Positions 1 to 14,800 are shown, counted from the first letter of the stretch. The stretch is DNA of 64,000 bases from Gerris lacustris (GCA_951217055.1 OX578276.1:67600144-67664143), one strand, 5' to 3'. Program-made: numbers and translations. The notes: generated by a model not told the origin, from the sequence alone.

Positions 1-493
1 TGTTTTGTTGATTTAATTATTCGTATAAACCTATGTACCTAATTATTTATTGAGAGTATTATAACAACAAGTGACATGCTAATCAAGAAATTGTTTATAA
101 AAAATACTACTTAAAATTATATGTTTCCACACAAAACCCACCTGATTGCAGTGTGGTTTTATGTCTAAAACTGCTTAAAATGCTGTTTTTGAACATTTAT
201 TTTTCAAAATATTTGTTATTTTTAAATATGTATTTGTAATCCTGCACACATTCTTATTTCAAAATATATATTTTCCACAATAATTTACTCTTAACAAAAT
301 CAACTAGATATTCTCTTTTAAAAAACCCATTCTCCCTTAACAGAATGTTTACTATCCCAATTCTTATTTTTAATACAGGCCAAAAATAACAACAAAGGAT
401 TATTTTATTCTAACATATGTTTATTAAGAACAGAGCATAGGTGTTACATAATTTAAGAAAAATGATTTCTTAAGTCCATTTTTTACACACATA
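1..493. other. AT-rich intergenic stretch
   Basis: No coding region or recognisable repeat is seen here. The stretch is AT-rich with short A and T runs. Confidence 0.5.
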
Positions 494-903
494 TACTAGG
501 TTTCCATGATATTTCAATAGATTTGGGATTTAACAATGCTAGGTGTTTCCGTGAGTTGTATTGAATCAGTATTCAATACGTTTTCTCTACACCAAACATT
601 TCAGCTTTTATAACCAGATTTGTTTTTAAGTGTTTAAAAAAAAAAAAAAAAACTGAAAATGGCAAATATGTTTTTTTTGACAGATTTGACTACAGTTCCT
701 ACACAAACATGCTAGGGGCGCTCATACCCACACTCTACATATGTCAGGATCGAGTTCAGGTGTTTCCATGAAACTTGATCTAGATACGATCCCAGAATTT
801 AATAGATCGTATCTGGATCTTCCTAGTCAATCCATATTGAATCTAGGTTTCCATTTACAGTTTGGATGCAAAAACTGTATTCAATCCGTATCGAAACATA
901 GTA
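494..903. mobile_element. MITE-like element, short TIRs
   Basis: The left end TACTAGGTTTCCAT (494-507) and the inverted right end TACTATGTTTCGAT (890-903) match at 12 of 14 bases. The interior repeats motifs such as TAGGTTTCCAT. A 71-codon ORF inside (741-956) has no family resemblance and overruns the element, so it is not called. A similar end (GGAAACATAGTAAT) recurs near 40627. Superfamily unknown. Confidence 0.35.
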
Positions 904-1561
904 ATATAGATAGTATTGCAATAATATTTTATGGTATTAAAAATGTAATACCATAAATTATATTACATAGTAACTTAATATCTAAATGCAATTTGTATAA
1001 CTATCCTTTATTATCCTTAAATTATTAGATTCTCCAATAATTAATTATTAATCACAGGCTACCCTCAGAAGTAATCTGTATTACATTCACATAATATACT
1101 TCAGTCATTTTTCATTATTATATTATTTCAATAATTCAATAAGTAAAAAAATTGTTTTTGTTTATTCAAGTTACTATAATTGTCATGAAAATATATTATT
1201 TAAATTAGGATGCTGAAAATATTAACTGATGTTTAATCTTATCTAGAAGCTCTTATGGAGGTAGATATAAAAACTTACCAAACTATTAACAACAAATTTA
1301 AAAAATATTAGTTGTAAATTAATAATTAATTAAAGATCAGTAATAGACAAAATATAACTGACTGAGGATGACTACATGAAACGTTTCAGCATGAAATAAG
1401 ATTTCTACTTAAAATGATTTCACCTTAATATCAATAATTACATATTATTTATAGAATAAAATAGGGATACTCTTAAATAATAATTAGTAATTTATCTCAT
1501 TTAAAAAAAAGTATCTGATCATTGGATGAATGGGAGAGGATAAATTAGCCCTCCAAAGATT
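904..1561. other. AT-rich stretch with one Penelope-like motif
   Basis: No gene is seen. Around 1361-1395 there is a CTGAGGATGACT...GAAACG motif like those at 14422, 26475, 56118 and 57248, here degenerate. Confidence 0.4.
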
Positions 1562-1791
1562 TATACTCATGCCATTATACTTTGTAAATCAGACAGCTCA
1601 TATTGGCCAACCTATGAGAAGGAAAAAATAAAACTACTAGGTGATCATCTTAAGGTTATCCAGTGATATTTTTATTTGACTAGTTGGCCCGACCTACTAC
1701 CCGCCAAAATCTCGAGCTCTCATTGGCTCTCCTCCTGTTTTTTTTATTTTCCCGCACTGTCAGAATAACAAAGTATAATGGCATGAGTATA
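1562..1791. mobile_element. 230-bp MITE with perfect 24-bp TIRs
   Basis: The left end (1562-1585, starting TATACTCATGCCATTATA) is repeated inverted and perfect at 1768-1791. The interior, including ATTGGCCAAC, TAGTTGGCCC and GCTCTCATTGGCT, matches in inverse orientation the interior of the element at 25703-25982, whose TIRs are different. Confidence 0.75.
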
Positions 1792-2033
1792 GACGACAGG
1801 CATCAATAGACAAACACACAAACAAAAGTGAAGTTAATATAAAGGATTTAAAAATATAATTAATATCATGTACTTTTTATAATATAGTTTTACTAGTTAT
1901 TACAATGTTGTTAACATTAAAACAAATAAAAACAATACTTGCTTTACAAAAGCCTTAGCATAGTAGTTGGCATTTTTTCAGTGAATATTACTGGTAAATA
2001 TTGATTTGTAATTGATGACTAGAGGATAGGTAG
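1792..2033. other. AT-rich intergenic stretch
   Basis: No gene or repeat structure recognised. Confidence 0.4.
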
Positions 2034-2206
2034 GATAGGTAAACTTTTATGGGAAACTATAAAGGATAGGTAAACTTTTATAGGAAACTATAAAGGATAG
2101 GTAAAATTTTATGGGAAACTATAAAGGATAGGTAAACTTTTATGGGAAACTATAAAGGATAGGTAAAATTTTATGGGAAACTATAAAGGATAGGTAAACT
2201 TTTATG
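2034..2206. repeat. 31-bp minisatellite, about 6 copies
   Basis: The unit starts GATAGGTAAACTTTTATGGG and recurs at 2034, 2065, 2096, 2127, 2158 and 2189, an exact 31-bp spacing. The copies differ only by C/A in AAACTTT and G/A in ATGGG. The last copy is partial. Confidence 0.9.
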
Positions 2207-2210
2207 ACCA

Positions 2211-2738
2211 CAGGCCACAAGGGCTTATATAAAGTATCTAGCCTCAGGCTGCTAAAAAAATATTTTTCTTTGAGAGCAAAAATTCTTTAGCAAATTGAGG
2301 TTAATTTTGGATTTTTATTTTATACTACAATATCATACTTTTCTATACAGATAATAGATTCTGTTCAGCAGTTTGCCCAATTCTATTTTTTAGATCACTG
2401 TTCAACAGGAGCATTGCTAGAATCTCAGAGGCAGACTGCTTTGGTGCCCACCATTGAGGGAGAGGGGAGGGTGCACCGACCTGGCTTAGTTAAAACCTAT
2501 GATAACTTATTATTATTATAACAAAGTAACATTTTATAACAACTATAAGTTATTATAACCACTGTATAAACATTTCTTATGATATCAAATGAAATTGTAC
2601 AAACTAATATAAATTCACAGCCTCCTGTAAATAAGGTTTGGTCATTCCATTAGCCAATTCAATATTTACAAATTTTATGTCATAAGTTGACAAAAGCTAA
2701 ACACAGCAAATATCATATTTTAGTTGTCCATTTTTACA
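2211..2738. other. 3' flank / possible 3' UTR of torsin A
   Basis: Read on the minus strand this follows the torsin A stop codon. No canonical AATAAA is seen within 100 bases of the stop, only ATAAAA-type variants near 2675. No other gene is seen. Confidence 0.4.
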
Positions 2739-2877
2739 TCAAAGTTCATCAGGTCTGGTTTTTGATAGCTTTAGTTTGTTGATTGCCGTTAAAATAAATG
2801 ATTGCAAACGCTTGCAACCAGAAGAAATGTAGATTGGATATGATGCTGGTATGAGCTGGACGTTTTTCAATACAGCA
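2739..2877 (-). CDS. Torsin: Torsin A exon 6 (C-terminus, sensor 2)
   Basis: The acceptor ...TTTTACAG precedes 2877. The exon completes the Arg codon (CG|T) and encodes residues 299-343, with YPIY and SGCKRL (sensor 2), ending at TGA (2741-2739). Confidence 0.92.
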
Positions 2878-5800
2878 CTGTAAAAGTTACAACACACAAT
2901 TAAGTATATATTGCATATAAGTCACTGTATTGAGTTAAATACAAATAAAAAACAGCAATGTACTAGTCTCGCTATAGTAGACATTAGTTCTGTTTAAATT
3001 AGATAGTGAGAGCGAAAATAGTAATTAGGTTCTTATTGGTCCCATTTTTAATATCCCAGTGGTAGAGAGTTCCAGCCACACTGGCTCCCCTTCTATTTAA
3101 ATTAAATAAATATTTCCATTTTAGCAGAACTTTTCTTCCACATTAATTCTTAAATTTCATATTAATAACCTACCTCAAAACTTTAGGATTCTGCAAAAAG
3201 TGCTATTGTTATACACAAAAGGCTATTAATATAATGTTACATCTGAAATTTATTATAGTAGTAGTAATCTAGTACTTCCTACTAGAACGGGTAGGACGAA
3301 CCACTTGTTCGAACCTAGCAATTACGCCATCTTTTAGGCCCATTTAACGCCCCGTGGTGGAGAGTTCCAGCTACTTCACACATCATACATTTGTACATTG
3401 TACCCTCGAAGCGAGAATGATGTGGTCATTAGTAAGCTATATAAGTGTGCGTCAAAGCGTGGAGGAAGAGTTCCCCCATAGGGGGTGTCCCTCGCCCTTC
3501 TCCGTCCGAGATTCATAGATGCAATTCAGAGTATCATGGCACAGGATCAAACCCACGACCTCAAGTCGCCTCGACTTATTGATAGCTGGGAGAGCGCCTT
3601 AAACCCCTCGGCCACGTTGGCTCCCCCAAATGAATTATAAATTAAAGGTTAAAATACTAAGAATTTTCCCGCGCTCTCAAAAGTCACAACTGATAACGCG
3701 CAAACTATAACCTGAGTCATATTAAAGCCCTTTATACAATAAAGATTCAAAATGAAAAAAAATAAGAAGAATAAACTAACCGGATAATTGTAGATTTCAA
3801 TGGTTCAGTGTTGTGATACCTAAATTCTAATAAAGCTTCCTTAAGACATTCAGTAAATGACTCTTCTTTGTGAGGGAGAAAAGGAATAAAGTGTTTCACA
3901 TGTCCACGTTTTACTAATTCACTTGAATAAAAAGAGTCTGAAAATAGAAAAGATAATAATAAACTATTAAAATTTACTAACTACAATGACAATATTTAAA
4001 TAACAAATCCCCTCTTATTAGAGGAAACAAATTAATAATAATATGAAATGTAGCATAAACCATAAGAAAAAATCTAAAGACTATGGGACTGGACAGTCAC
4101 AATCATATGTGAGAAAGTGTGTTAAAGTTGTCTCAAACTGTTTCGCTTTTTTATTTTTTATTTCAATTAAAATACAGTTTGTACTGTGTAAAGTTAAAAA
4201 CAAAATATTTTGAATCAGTAAAATTGATATTTCTTTAACATAAAATACAATAATAGTTGAATAGTTTAGGGATGTTTTTTGGGCTACATAGATACCCACA
4301 GAAAAATAACGAAATAATCAATTTAAAAATATAATCATGAACTAATTTTAGTCTGATTAGCTAATGGTAAATTACCTGTGGCAGAGAGTAACAGGGCATC
4401 TTTAACGTTATCATAATTACCAAGGTTATGCGACCGGAAATAACTCTGCTCAATTTCCAATGATTTTTCCATCAACTTATTGCTTCCAATATTAGTTATA
4501 AATATAAACGTAGCTTTTCCTGTAGAGCTGAAAAAAAAATATAAATTAGATAGACGGTCGAGGAAAAGAAATTAACTTTTTATCACAATCAACTTTGCAA
4601 TGAATAAGGATAATTATTCTAATTCTCTGATAATGTAGGTGACAAATCTATAGCATCCTTCGGCCAGCTCCTCTAGAGCCACTATATGTGATGTGACACC
4701 ATATGGGTGTGGTAGATATAATTAGGTTTGTTCCAACCACCAGTTCCGAATCAGTTTCGGATTAGTCCGTGATTGACGTAATGCGCATGCGCGATCATTG
4801 ACCGTTGGGAATTGATTTGTGATTTCGTTTTTGTTGGAACGCTCTTGAACTCGAACCAAACTGTTTGATGTGGTAGGTTTTAGCACTGTTATCAGAACAA
4901 CTTTTTGAGTTAATCGTTTATGTGATTTTGAGTTCCTGTGCTATCAAAAATACCTGAACTTATTAATATTAAAGATATGGATGATGGATGAGTCAATAGT
5001 TGATGAAGATAAGTGCCAGTCGCTTAAATCAGGGCCTGATTTAGGCCGCCTAGAGGCTCGCACAACAAGGGAGGGGGGGGGGGGCACACCACAAAAGTTT
5101 CATTTTCTAATGCTAATTAAGCTCGAAAGTTGGAAGTAAAACCTAAATACTCATAGAGGATATGACGAAAATACATGCACACATTTTAGAAATGTTATTT
5201 ACTACATGAATTCACGATTTCATTTCGATTTACGCAATTCACAATTTTCGGGCTTACTGAGGTGAGCAAGTTTTAGTAGAATCACGGCACACTCGTATTT
5301 TCATTGATATAATCCCAAATTCCCTTTTGTTTAAAAAAAAAAACAAATATTAATCTTAGTCCAGTTGACGAAAGAAATATTGCGGAAATAAATCGGATTC
5401 TTTCGATATTTGTTTGAAAATGGAATAAGTATCAAAAGTCCATCTTGGAAAATAGGTCCAATTTTTATTTTTTTCAGAAATATCTAGAAAATGCCATTAT
5501 ATGCACAAAAATTCATCGTCGCATTCGTGCAAAAACATTTTAAATAGAAGAGTTGATTCGCAAGAAAGGAGAATAATAGGCGAGCGAAATCAAAACAAAA
5601 ACAATGAAGCGGAGCGGAAGGTTACGTTTCTGTTCACCCAAACTCAATCCCAAACTACTAGTCTCTGCCGCCGATCGCTGACTGCTCTGACTGGTTCAAA
5701 ACTAATATTGATTTAATCAGAGCGTGGTTGGAAGGTTGGAACAGCTGATTAACAGTCGGAGTCAGTCAGAGTTTGAGTTTTGGCTCGTTAAAACGCTTTT

Positions 5801-8800
5801 TTCCAAATGCGCATGCGTCACACAGTTCCAAACCAGTTTGAAGAGTGGTTGGAACAAACCTATAATTAGAGGTAAAAACAAAAACCACCTTATCTTAGTA
5901 AATAGCCTTTCCTTACTGTTTTTATTACTATCATTTTCCAGATTCACTTTTCATTTATTTTTAACAAAGCAGAGTGCTTCTCCTTCAGCAGATAATTATA
6001 AGATTATTTTTTTTAAATTGTTATAGATTGTTTATACAAAGACAAAGAGCGCTATAATGTATTCCAATCTATATATTTTTAAAGGGCATAAAATAGAAAA
6101 TAGCGAGAAAAATATTTTAAAAGGAACAGATAATATATCAATAAGTAACTTAAAGAAAATGTGACTTTATTAGTACTCATTTTTGAAGTTATAAAATTAG
6201 AAATTCTGAAATTTTCATATTTTAAATCTTTTTTTTATCAAAAATGCAGCATAATTTGTGAAAACCCTCGGTTAAATATTTAAAAGTTTATTGTTAATAA
6301 GCATTTAACAGTTATGCAAATAAATGTAGGTACTAAACAGTTAGCACACAACATTTTTTTCGATACAATAAAAAATAACTTAAAAGGCAAATAACATCAA
6401 ACAATACCTTCACTTTTTGAACCCCAGTGGATTTGATGCACTTTTATAATTTAATGAGATACCACCACTCACCTTCTAATAAATGGCCCGATTACACTAT
6501 CAAGGAAACCTGTAGGATACTTATCAACTTCATCGAACACAATGATTGAATAAGGGCATTCATCAATGGTATCTTGGATGGATTCAGTCATCTCATCCTG
6601 TAAAAAAAAAAAACTTAAAATATAATACTTTTATGTAAAAATATCTCAAAATATGTATACAGTTTTATATTATTAATATATAAAAAAAAAACCAGTGGGA
6701 AGTATCTTGAGAAGTACTAAGTAAAACTTTTACCATAATTTAGATGCGCTGGCTCAGTTTGAAAGAGTTTCATAATTATAATCAAAAGTTTATAGAGGAC
6801 GCTCCCCCCTTCAATATTTTAATTAACAAACACATACTACCCTTTCTTCTTTATAATCTATACTTATAAAAGTCAACTTGTTTCTGTGCATGTTCTTTAT
6901 GCTCTTTTATTTTTTGAGGTAACTGAACCATATTTGGCACACATATTTGTAATCTCCCTAGTAAGAATACTGGCATAGTTTCCTCCCCAAATATTAACTC
7001 ATTTTAAAGATAGCATTCATTTATATGCTACTCCTAAAGCCAATTTTCACTTAATCACTATATCTCGAAAACTGTTAACTCTAGAATCACAAATTTTGCT
7101 ACAAAACTTACTCGAATCATGTAGACCGCTAAGAAATAATATTTTTTGATCCACCATTTTTATTCAAAATGGCGGCCATTTTTTATAAATTTTCATGGTT
7201 GCTATATCTTCCTAACTATTTACCCTATAGCCTTGGAATTTGGGAAAGTTAATTCTTATGATATAAACATATTCTGTAAAAGGATTTTGTAATTTGACTT
7301 TCTAATTCAAAATGCGGCCATATTCATATTTGGTAGAAATTGTGAACACTAGAATTGCTAAACTTTATTGTTTAAGATGTTCGCTAGCAAAATTTAAAAT
7401 GTAGGTAAATAGGTATTACAATGGAATACCTCTCCACTCTACAATATAAAAATCAAACTACACATTAGACTTAAGGGTCAAGTAGAAACTGATTTTAATT
7501 CGGAATCGGTTCCAAATAGGTTATATACAGAGAAAACTCTTTAACATAATAACGCTTAACATGAAAAATCTGTTAACACGAAATAATACATGCTTTGTAA
7601 TAAAACATCCTTTGTTAAAAATCAACACAAAGTAAATAGTAAACAATAATTCTTACAATTAAACATGATACGTCACGACAAACAGCCATCTGACGGGGGC
7701 CTATAAATCTATACTATATACATAAAGACAAAACCGCAATATAAGTAAAGGAAACTAAATATTATTTGTTTAACAATTATTACAACTACATAAAAATGTT
7801 ATAGTATAGAATGTGACCTATTTACTATATTAAATCTTACTATCCATGCCAGTTTTAAAAAGTTCACCAAGGAAACCCAATGTTTTTCTAGCTCTATATA
7901 TTCATCATATGTTAGACGAGTCTTGGAAAAAATCCTCTCAAATCATTTAGGGTTGAACGTCGAGCGATAAAAATGAAACCAGGTTTCTTACTCATTCATG
8001 TCGTATAAGTTGAAGAGAGTCTCACAAAATAGCAACCAAGGTTTGTAGTTTAGCACTAAAGCATCGCATCTTGCTTTAAAAATCCAACTTATGAATGAAT
8101 TTGTATTTTTATCTTCACGGAACGTGTTTTCTCCAATTTCTAAATTTTTATAGATAAAATGATAAGTCGTTTTTTCGGGCTTCTAAAAAACTATTTTTGA
8201 AACTTCTTTTTAACTCAGTAAGTCCATTGTATAAAGTCTGAGGAACAATTTGCTCTCTGGCTGTAAGAGGCATGTTTAAACTGAATTTCCTATTATATTA
8301 AAAGCCTTCCATCCATTAAACCAAAAAACAAATAAAAAATACTAGGTATTTTCATATATTTTTTTAAAAAAACATCGCTTAACACAAAAAGATTTCGCTT
8401 CTCGGAACGAACAAAATACATACACCTTATTTAAGCAGGCAAGAATGAAAAATACAATTTTTATTTAGTCCTTTTTAATTTAACAATCATCCTCAAACAC
8501 CTACTCTCTATCCAGGGGATTGAAGGTAAAAAAAAAAAAAAAATTATTCAGTACTCTGGTTTGGTACAACTTAAATTTAAATAAGTTATTGCATTAGAAA
8601 AAAATGAGATACGCCTACCCTTTATGTATTTTTTTTTTTACGTTTTTGAACCTTTAAAACTCAAATTACTTGAATTTTTTAAAGATATATTTTGTAAGTT
8701 TTCGAATTCAGTGATAGGTGTGTCGAAGTCGGTAAAAAGTATGTAAAAATATGTGAATTTCGAGTTTTAGTATTTAAGTGGCAGAGAAATCGAGAGAAAT

Positions 8801-11800
8801 ATAAAACCAACTCTAAATGTTACACATACTACTCTAAATTAGCAAATATTAACAATGAATAGTCTTATCTATGTGATGTGTTTTAATTTGGATCTAGTGT
8901 TGGAATTAGTTTTCTTTGATTCTACCACAGAATTGGTTCCTTTTGGTGTTACATCAGAATTTGATTCTAGCAGGGAATCAATTCTCAGAATTAGAGGGTG
9001 AGAATCGGGTAAGATTTAATAAGTCAAGTGAAAATTACTTTAATCCAGGTGAAAATGACGAGAATTCAGCTTGAGAATGATCCAAGGAGAGGGAGAAATA
9101 TTGAAAAATAAGCCTTAATAGATCTATCTACTTAAGAATTATTGATTACATTCCACAGTGAACCCTTTTTTTCCCACATTCACACAAACAATTAAGGTCC
9201 TTAATATTATGTCAATGGGAGGATTACACCTAAAGTAATTAAAGCAAACATATCGTTGTAAACAAAAGCTCTTAAAAATAGACAAAAATGGGTTAGTCAG
9301 TCTGAAACTAAACTTTCTCAGATATTCAGTGGTACTGAATTTGAATTCCATAATATCTAATTATTATTCAACATATTTAAATAGTGCTCAACAGGTGATT
9401 GTTTATTTGTTTCAGCAAAATCAAAATTACTTTATCTTATCTTAAGGATGTTCCTTAAGTTAAGTTGAGGGTTAAGGGCATTCCTTAAGACCCAACCACC
9501 AACAGGATTAATGATACAAGGAGCAAACTGCACTACCTACAAATTTATTTTCATCAATATCTTGGAAACTAAATTTGTCTTGGGAAAACAACATAGTATT
9601 TAAATTTCCAAAAAAAGTGGTTTTTAAAGATATCTCTCTTTTGAGTATTAGATACTGATACAGATAAATAATTTGTAAATTAATAACACATTTTTATTAT
9701 TTTTTTTTTTTTATTATTAAATACCTTTATTGATAATATATAATATACAATACAACATAAAATAATATTACAAATTATAATGTGACTTTCCAGAAACCTG
9801 AACAAGGTTATCTCTTCACCAATAGAACTAGAGTTCTGTGTTGTGAAGAGAGAGTTTACTAAAAATTTACTTTGGCTAGTATTACATAAGTTTTTTTTTT
9901 TTTTTCTATTAAAAAAATAATTATTTTTTTAAAAATTAATTATTTTTTTCTATTAAATTATTAAATATTAAATTATACAAATGAATAATGAGTAAAAGAA
10001 TAAGTGAATTAAATATAACTATTAAAATTTAACTACTAATACTAATTACTTAATAATTTTAGAGGGGGACAAAAAAAAAAAAATAAATGAAATAAAATAA
10101 AAATTATAAAAAAGAAAAAAAAATTTAATTGATACCTTTAAATGTTTGTGTTAATTAATATTTGTTTTGTTTGTTAATGATTATATGTTGAGTAATGCAG
10201 GAGTTTATTTTTTAAATATTTAAAATGTTTTTATGGTTTTTTTTTAAGTTTTATGTTTAAATTTGTTTATATTATTTACTGGTATGTTATTATACAATTG
10301 AATGGCTCTATATGTCCAGTGTCTCTGAGCTGTAGAAGTTTTATAATTAGGAATGATGTAATGGCCTTTTTCAGATATTCGTGTTGGAATTTCGTGACAA
10401 ATTGTTTTTAGATTGTGTTTACCAGAGCTAAGTTGGATTAGGCATTTATAGTCATATAATTGATAAATTGTCATAATGGAAAGCTGTTTAAAAAGAGGGG
10501 CCGAGTGTTCAGTTCGTTTTTTATTGAGTATTATTTTTACTATGGCTTTTTACATAACATGGCAACATTCATAGCAAATTCAAAAACATTCATAGCAAAA
10601 TAATAAATAGTGAATAAACAAAGCAGTACAAACCGTTCCTACACGCTTCTCTGACGGTTCTGGAACTTTTAGTCCCGTGTTCCAACAGAATGACGAACGG
10701 TTCTGAGACAGTCCTAGAACCGTGAAAACAGTTCCCGGACTGAAGCAGGAACTTGACGAGAACTACTAATACTAATATACAGAGGCGTGTAGGTTACACT
10801 AGTACTACTGTTCAACTATAACCTAACATTTGTTTTCGTTTCTGTTCTTGATATCTCCTAGCGTGTTTTGTATCTCTCTCCACAGTTAATATTTATACTA
10901 CTTCTTTCTTCTTAACGTATTATTTTTTATCATGATAGTATATTGGAATAATAAAATATAATTTATATTTGATGTATATTTATTCCTCTTGATAATTAAA
11001 ATTTCTCATAGCGACTTTGAGTCCTTTATAAGAATTACCTCCGATCTTTTTGTGTGTATAAATAGAATAAATTGTTCTTATAATTTTCTTTTTTGTAGTT
11101 ATGAACCCTTTATTTGTAAATATTTCTTAATTAATGTGTGGTTGACCTTTTCTTATATGAGGGTTTATTTTTAATAAGCCAAGATAAAATTCACATTTTA
11201 TCATCCAAAACTTGATTCCGAGATCTCTGTGAAGGAGGGGTCTTACGAACCGGGGGATATCATTAAAATAAAAATACGTCTATGCGTACGTATGTATGTA
11301 ACTAAACCTTTAATAACATATCGCTTCAAGATATCGTATTGAGATGCGGTTTGCGGCATTTTTTACAACTTTTGTCGGAAAAACTGATGGCGACAAACCC
11401 TAACATCGTAGCTCACGACGTTTCGGGGCTGTAGTCACTTAAGCACGAAATCGGTCTGTCGACGATAACTTCAGTAGACATTATTTGATTCTATTTTGTT
11501 TGGGGTATATATTATGTGTCCTATTTGGTAGATTGTACCTATACTTTTTGGGCGGTGGTTGGGTGTAAATACTGAGTTCTCTCTTGATCGCGTATTGACT
11601 CCACAACATTTCATGGAAGTCATGTGAGGGATTTCCACACCGGTACTTTTTATGTGATTTAACAGTTAATGTTTAAGAAAATTACGATTTATACAAACAC
11701 ATTTTTAATAGGCAACTGAAACTAAAAGACAGGATTGTTACGAGCCTGACGAATCCCAAATGTGAGAGCGAAATATAATCATTCAGAAATGACAGTGTGA

Positions 11801-14800
11801 TAAATTTGTAACTTTAAAAACGATTTGCCCTAATGTGTATTCTTATAAACTTTGTTGAGTTTAACAATAGAATAATGTTCACGTAAGTAATCCATTTCTG
11901 AGTGAACATAAACAAAACAAGTGGAGAGATACGAAGAGGAAAATAAAAACAAGATAAAGAGAGGTAACATGAAGGTTGCAGTTCTGAAAGAGTTCTAAAA
12001 TCGTTCCAACAGGCTCCTCTTTTTGAATCAGTTCTGAACCAGTCCTCATAGACGCATGCGCATTAAAAAATCCTGAACTGGTTCTAGAACTGTTCTCGAA
12101 TTGGCTGTTGGAACAAACCTATAGTGTGATTTGCCGAAATTTCTAAAACACCAAAAACAAATTATTTAAGTCAATAGAAAAAATAAATAAATACCTTTAA
12201 TATCCTTAGTCCTTCAGGACTTGTATAAGAATCACCACCGGAATAAAAAAGATAGTAATAGCTCTCACGTCCTTGGGTGAAAATATAATTGTTTAATAAT
12301 TTAGTTGTATAGGTTTTCCCAGTACCAGGAGTCCCATAAAAACAAATCAATAAATTATTAGAACCCTGTAGGCTTTTCCAGTGAGTACTAAAGATTTCAG
12401 GTATTTCAGAGTGGACTACAGATTGACCAAATAACTTTCTTCCAAGTAGCAATTCCAAATCTAAAAGAAGAATAATGGAAATTCAGTAAGCATAATTCAA
12501 AATTCCAACAGAAAACAAGAACCATTTAAATCCATGGGATAGCAAAACTCACTGTATCCAGGGTTAAAAAAATTCTCAATTCGGTAAGTTCATCTGATAC
12601 AGTCGGCCTCAACTTTTCATAATAGTATAGTCCCAAAAAGATCACCGTGAACCATAAAATCTCAAATGGGAAGTCATTATATGTATGAGAAAAGGGGAGT
12701 TACATGTATGAGGTAAAGGTTGACTACCTATAATAACACAGCGCATTAGTTTAAAAAATATTTTAATATTTTGTCCGAACAATACTATTAAGCATTCCCA
12801 TACCAATAATTTAGGAGAGGTACTAATTTGTAGCGTTGGGAAACAATCGATTGAAAACAGTCGACTAAACGGTTGTTTTAAAATATTCATTCATTCGGTT
12901 GAGGATATCTAGTTTTCATTCGACTGATTTCAGTCTATCTATAGTTTGGAGTTGTATTAGTTGTAATTCGGACGTGTATATGTGGACGTGTGTATAACGA
13001 GATAACGAGTGTCATGCGCCTTCTCACCCCTCCTCCGCTCTGAGCCCTTCACCGTCGTTCCTTTCCCCTACCCAAAAAACATCCGAATGAAACATTCGAA
13101 TAAAAAATTCGATTTGATTCAGTCTCAGTCTATATTTTTTCATTTGAATGAAAACGATGTCGTAGCAGGCTGTAGTTTGGGACGAGATAACGAGTGTCAA
13201 GCGCCTTCTCACTCTCACCCCCCCCCCCCCCCCCCCTCAGCTCTGAGGCCTTTACGACCTCCACCGTACTACTCCTATATAAAAAAAAAAACTATTCGAT
13301 TGAAACATTCGACTTGCGGGTTCAGTCTCGGCCTATATCTTTATTCGTATATCCTATACCCGCTATGAGACTGTTTTCAGTCGATTGAATTCAATCGACT
13401 GTTTTTTCCCGAATCGACTTATTCATTCGGTTGTTTTTTCTAGTCGGTTGTCCCAACGCTACTAATTTGCAGGTCAGGTTAACCTGCAAAGTATTTGGCA
13501 GGCCAAAAAGAATACATTTTGTTATTACTAAAATTGCACTGTTGGTCGTAGTATGATTTTGCAGGTCAGATGTTCCCCTGCATGTCCTGCAGAAATAATA
13601 GTTTCAGAAATCTGAAACTTATTAATTATAGATAATAACTTTTCACGGAGTTTATCACAATTAATACCCACCACAATTTTGTATTTTATCAGGCCATCAG
13701 GCTGTCCTTTAATGTACCAAACTTACAAGTCTTAGCTTCATTTACAATGTCTGTTAGTTCATTTTGAACCCTTGCCTAGAACACAAATATTTCATAGGTA
13801 ATATCAACCTTGGGTAAGAAATGATTATTTAATTTCTCAATAACTACCTTCAAAGTTGTGTTATCATCAAATTGAAAAGTGTCATAAATGACGGCAGCTT
13901 CTGGTCCTATTATAGACATAAAAATCACAACTTGTACCTCATCTGATTTCTTTGATAACTAAGTTGCTGTACCAATCCATTAAAACTGCTGTAGCCAGCT
14001 TTTCCACTTTACAGACATATTTTCTAGAGTAAAATCTAAATGCGGAGGAGGTTGTAATGTCACTCCATGATCTTGCTGCTCATTAATTGAGCCATAACCA
14101 ACAGGGTACATACAGTAAAACCTCGATTATCCGAACCTCTGTTATCCGAACCCTCTATTATCCGAACTTGCCACTGGTGAGGTGGTTAGAGGTATTTGCA
14201 TTGTATTGTATCCTTGTTGAGGGTAATAATGCAAATTACCTGTGTAGGTTATTACATACCCTACACAGGTAATTTGCATTATTTTCATTATAAAATTATT
14301 TCTTTTTTATATATTATTATAATTTTTTTATGTTAAGATCTGTCTTTTTTGTTTCACTTTAATTATTGGTCACCTCTTTGTTCACTTTTTAATTAAGTTT
14401 GTTACCCTGTTTGTAGTTTATCTGAAGAAGGCTGCATTAGAACAGCCAAAACCGATCAATTGTTGCAAATTACAATTATTTTGTGTAAAGACGTTGTTTG
14501 GTTATTGAACTACACCCCTTCTATGATGAGTCGCTATCACACACTGGAGAAAAACACAGTCGAGGATATTAAAACACAAGTTTTAGTACCGTAAAAAGTG
14601 TAGAGAGAACAAGGTTATATTTTGTGTTAAAACAGGATATTGTACTATCAGTGTTGCCACTAATATAACACCTGTCAGGCAGAAATAATAATAGTTTTAG
14701 GGAGCTAAAACTTAGTTAATATGCATAACTAAACAACCGTTAGTAAATCAATAAAGTTTGTCTTTGCTTCTTAGCCTTAAAAAAGACAGCTTCTTAGGTA

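Noticed and set aside
5501..6026. 71- and 100-codon frames
   Set aside because: They lie in or across the edge of the 4725-5860 transposon and resemble nothing.
6857..7730. Helitron-like 5' ends (TCTATACT...ATAAA)
   Set aside because: No matching 3' hairpin with CTRR and no Rep/helicase was found; A/T-rich chance is likely.
13009..13388. 119- and 64-codon proline-rich frames
   Set aside because: Proline arises from the poly-C run inside a hAT MITE.
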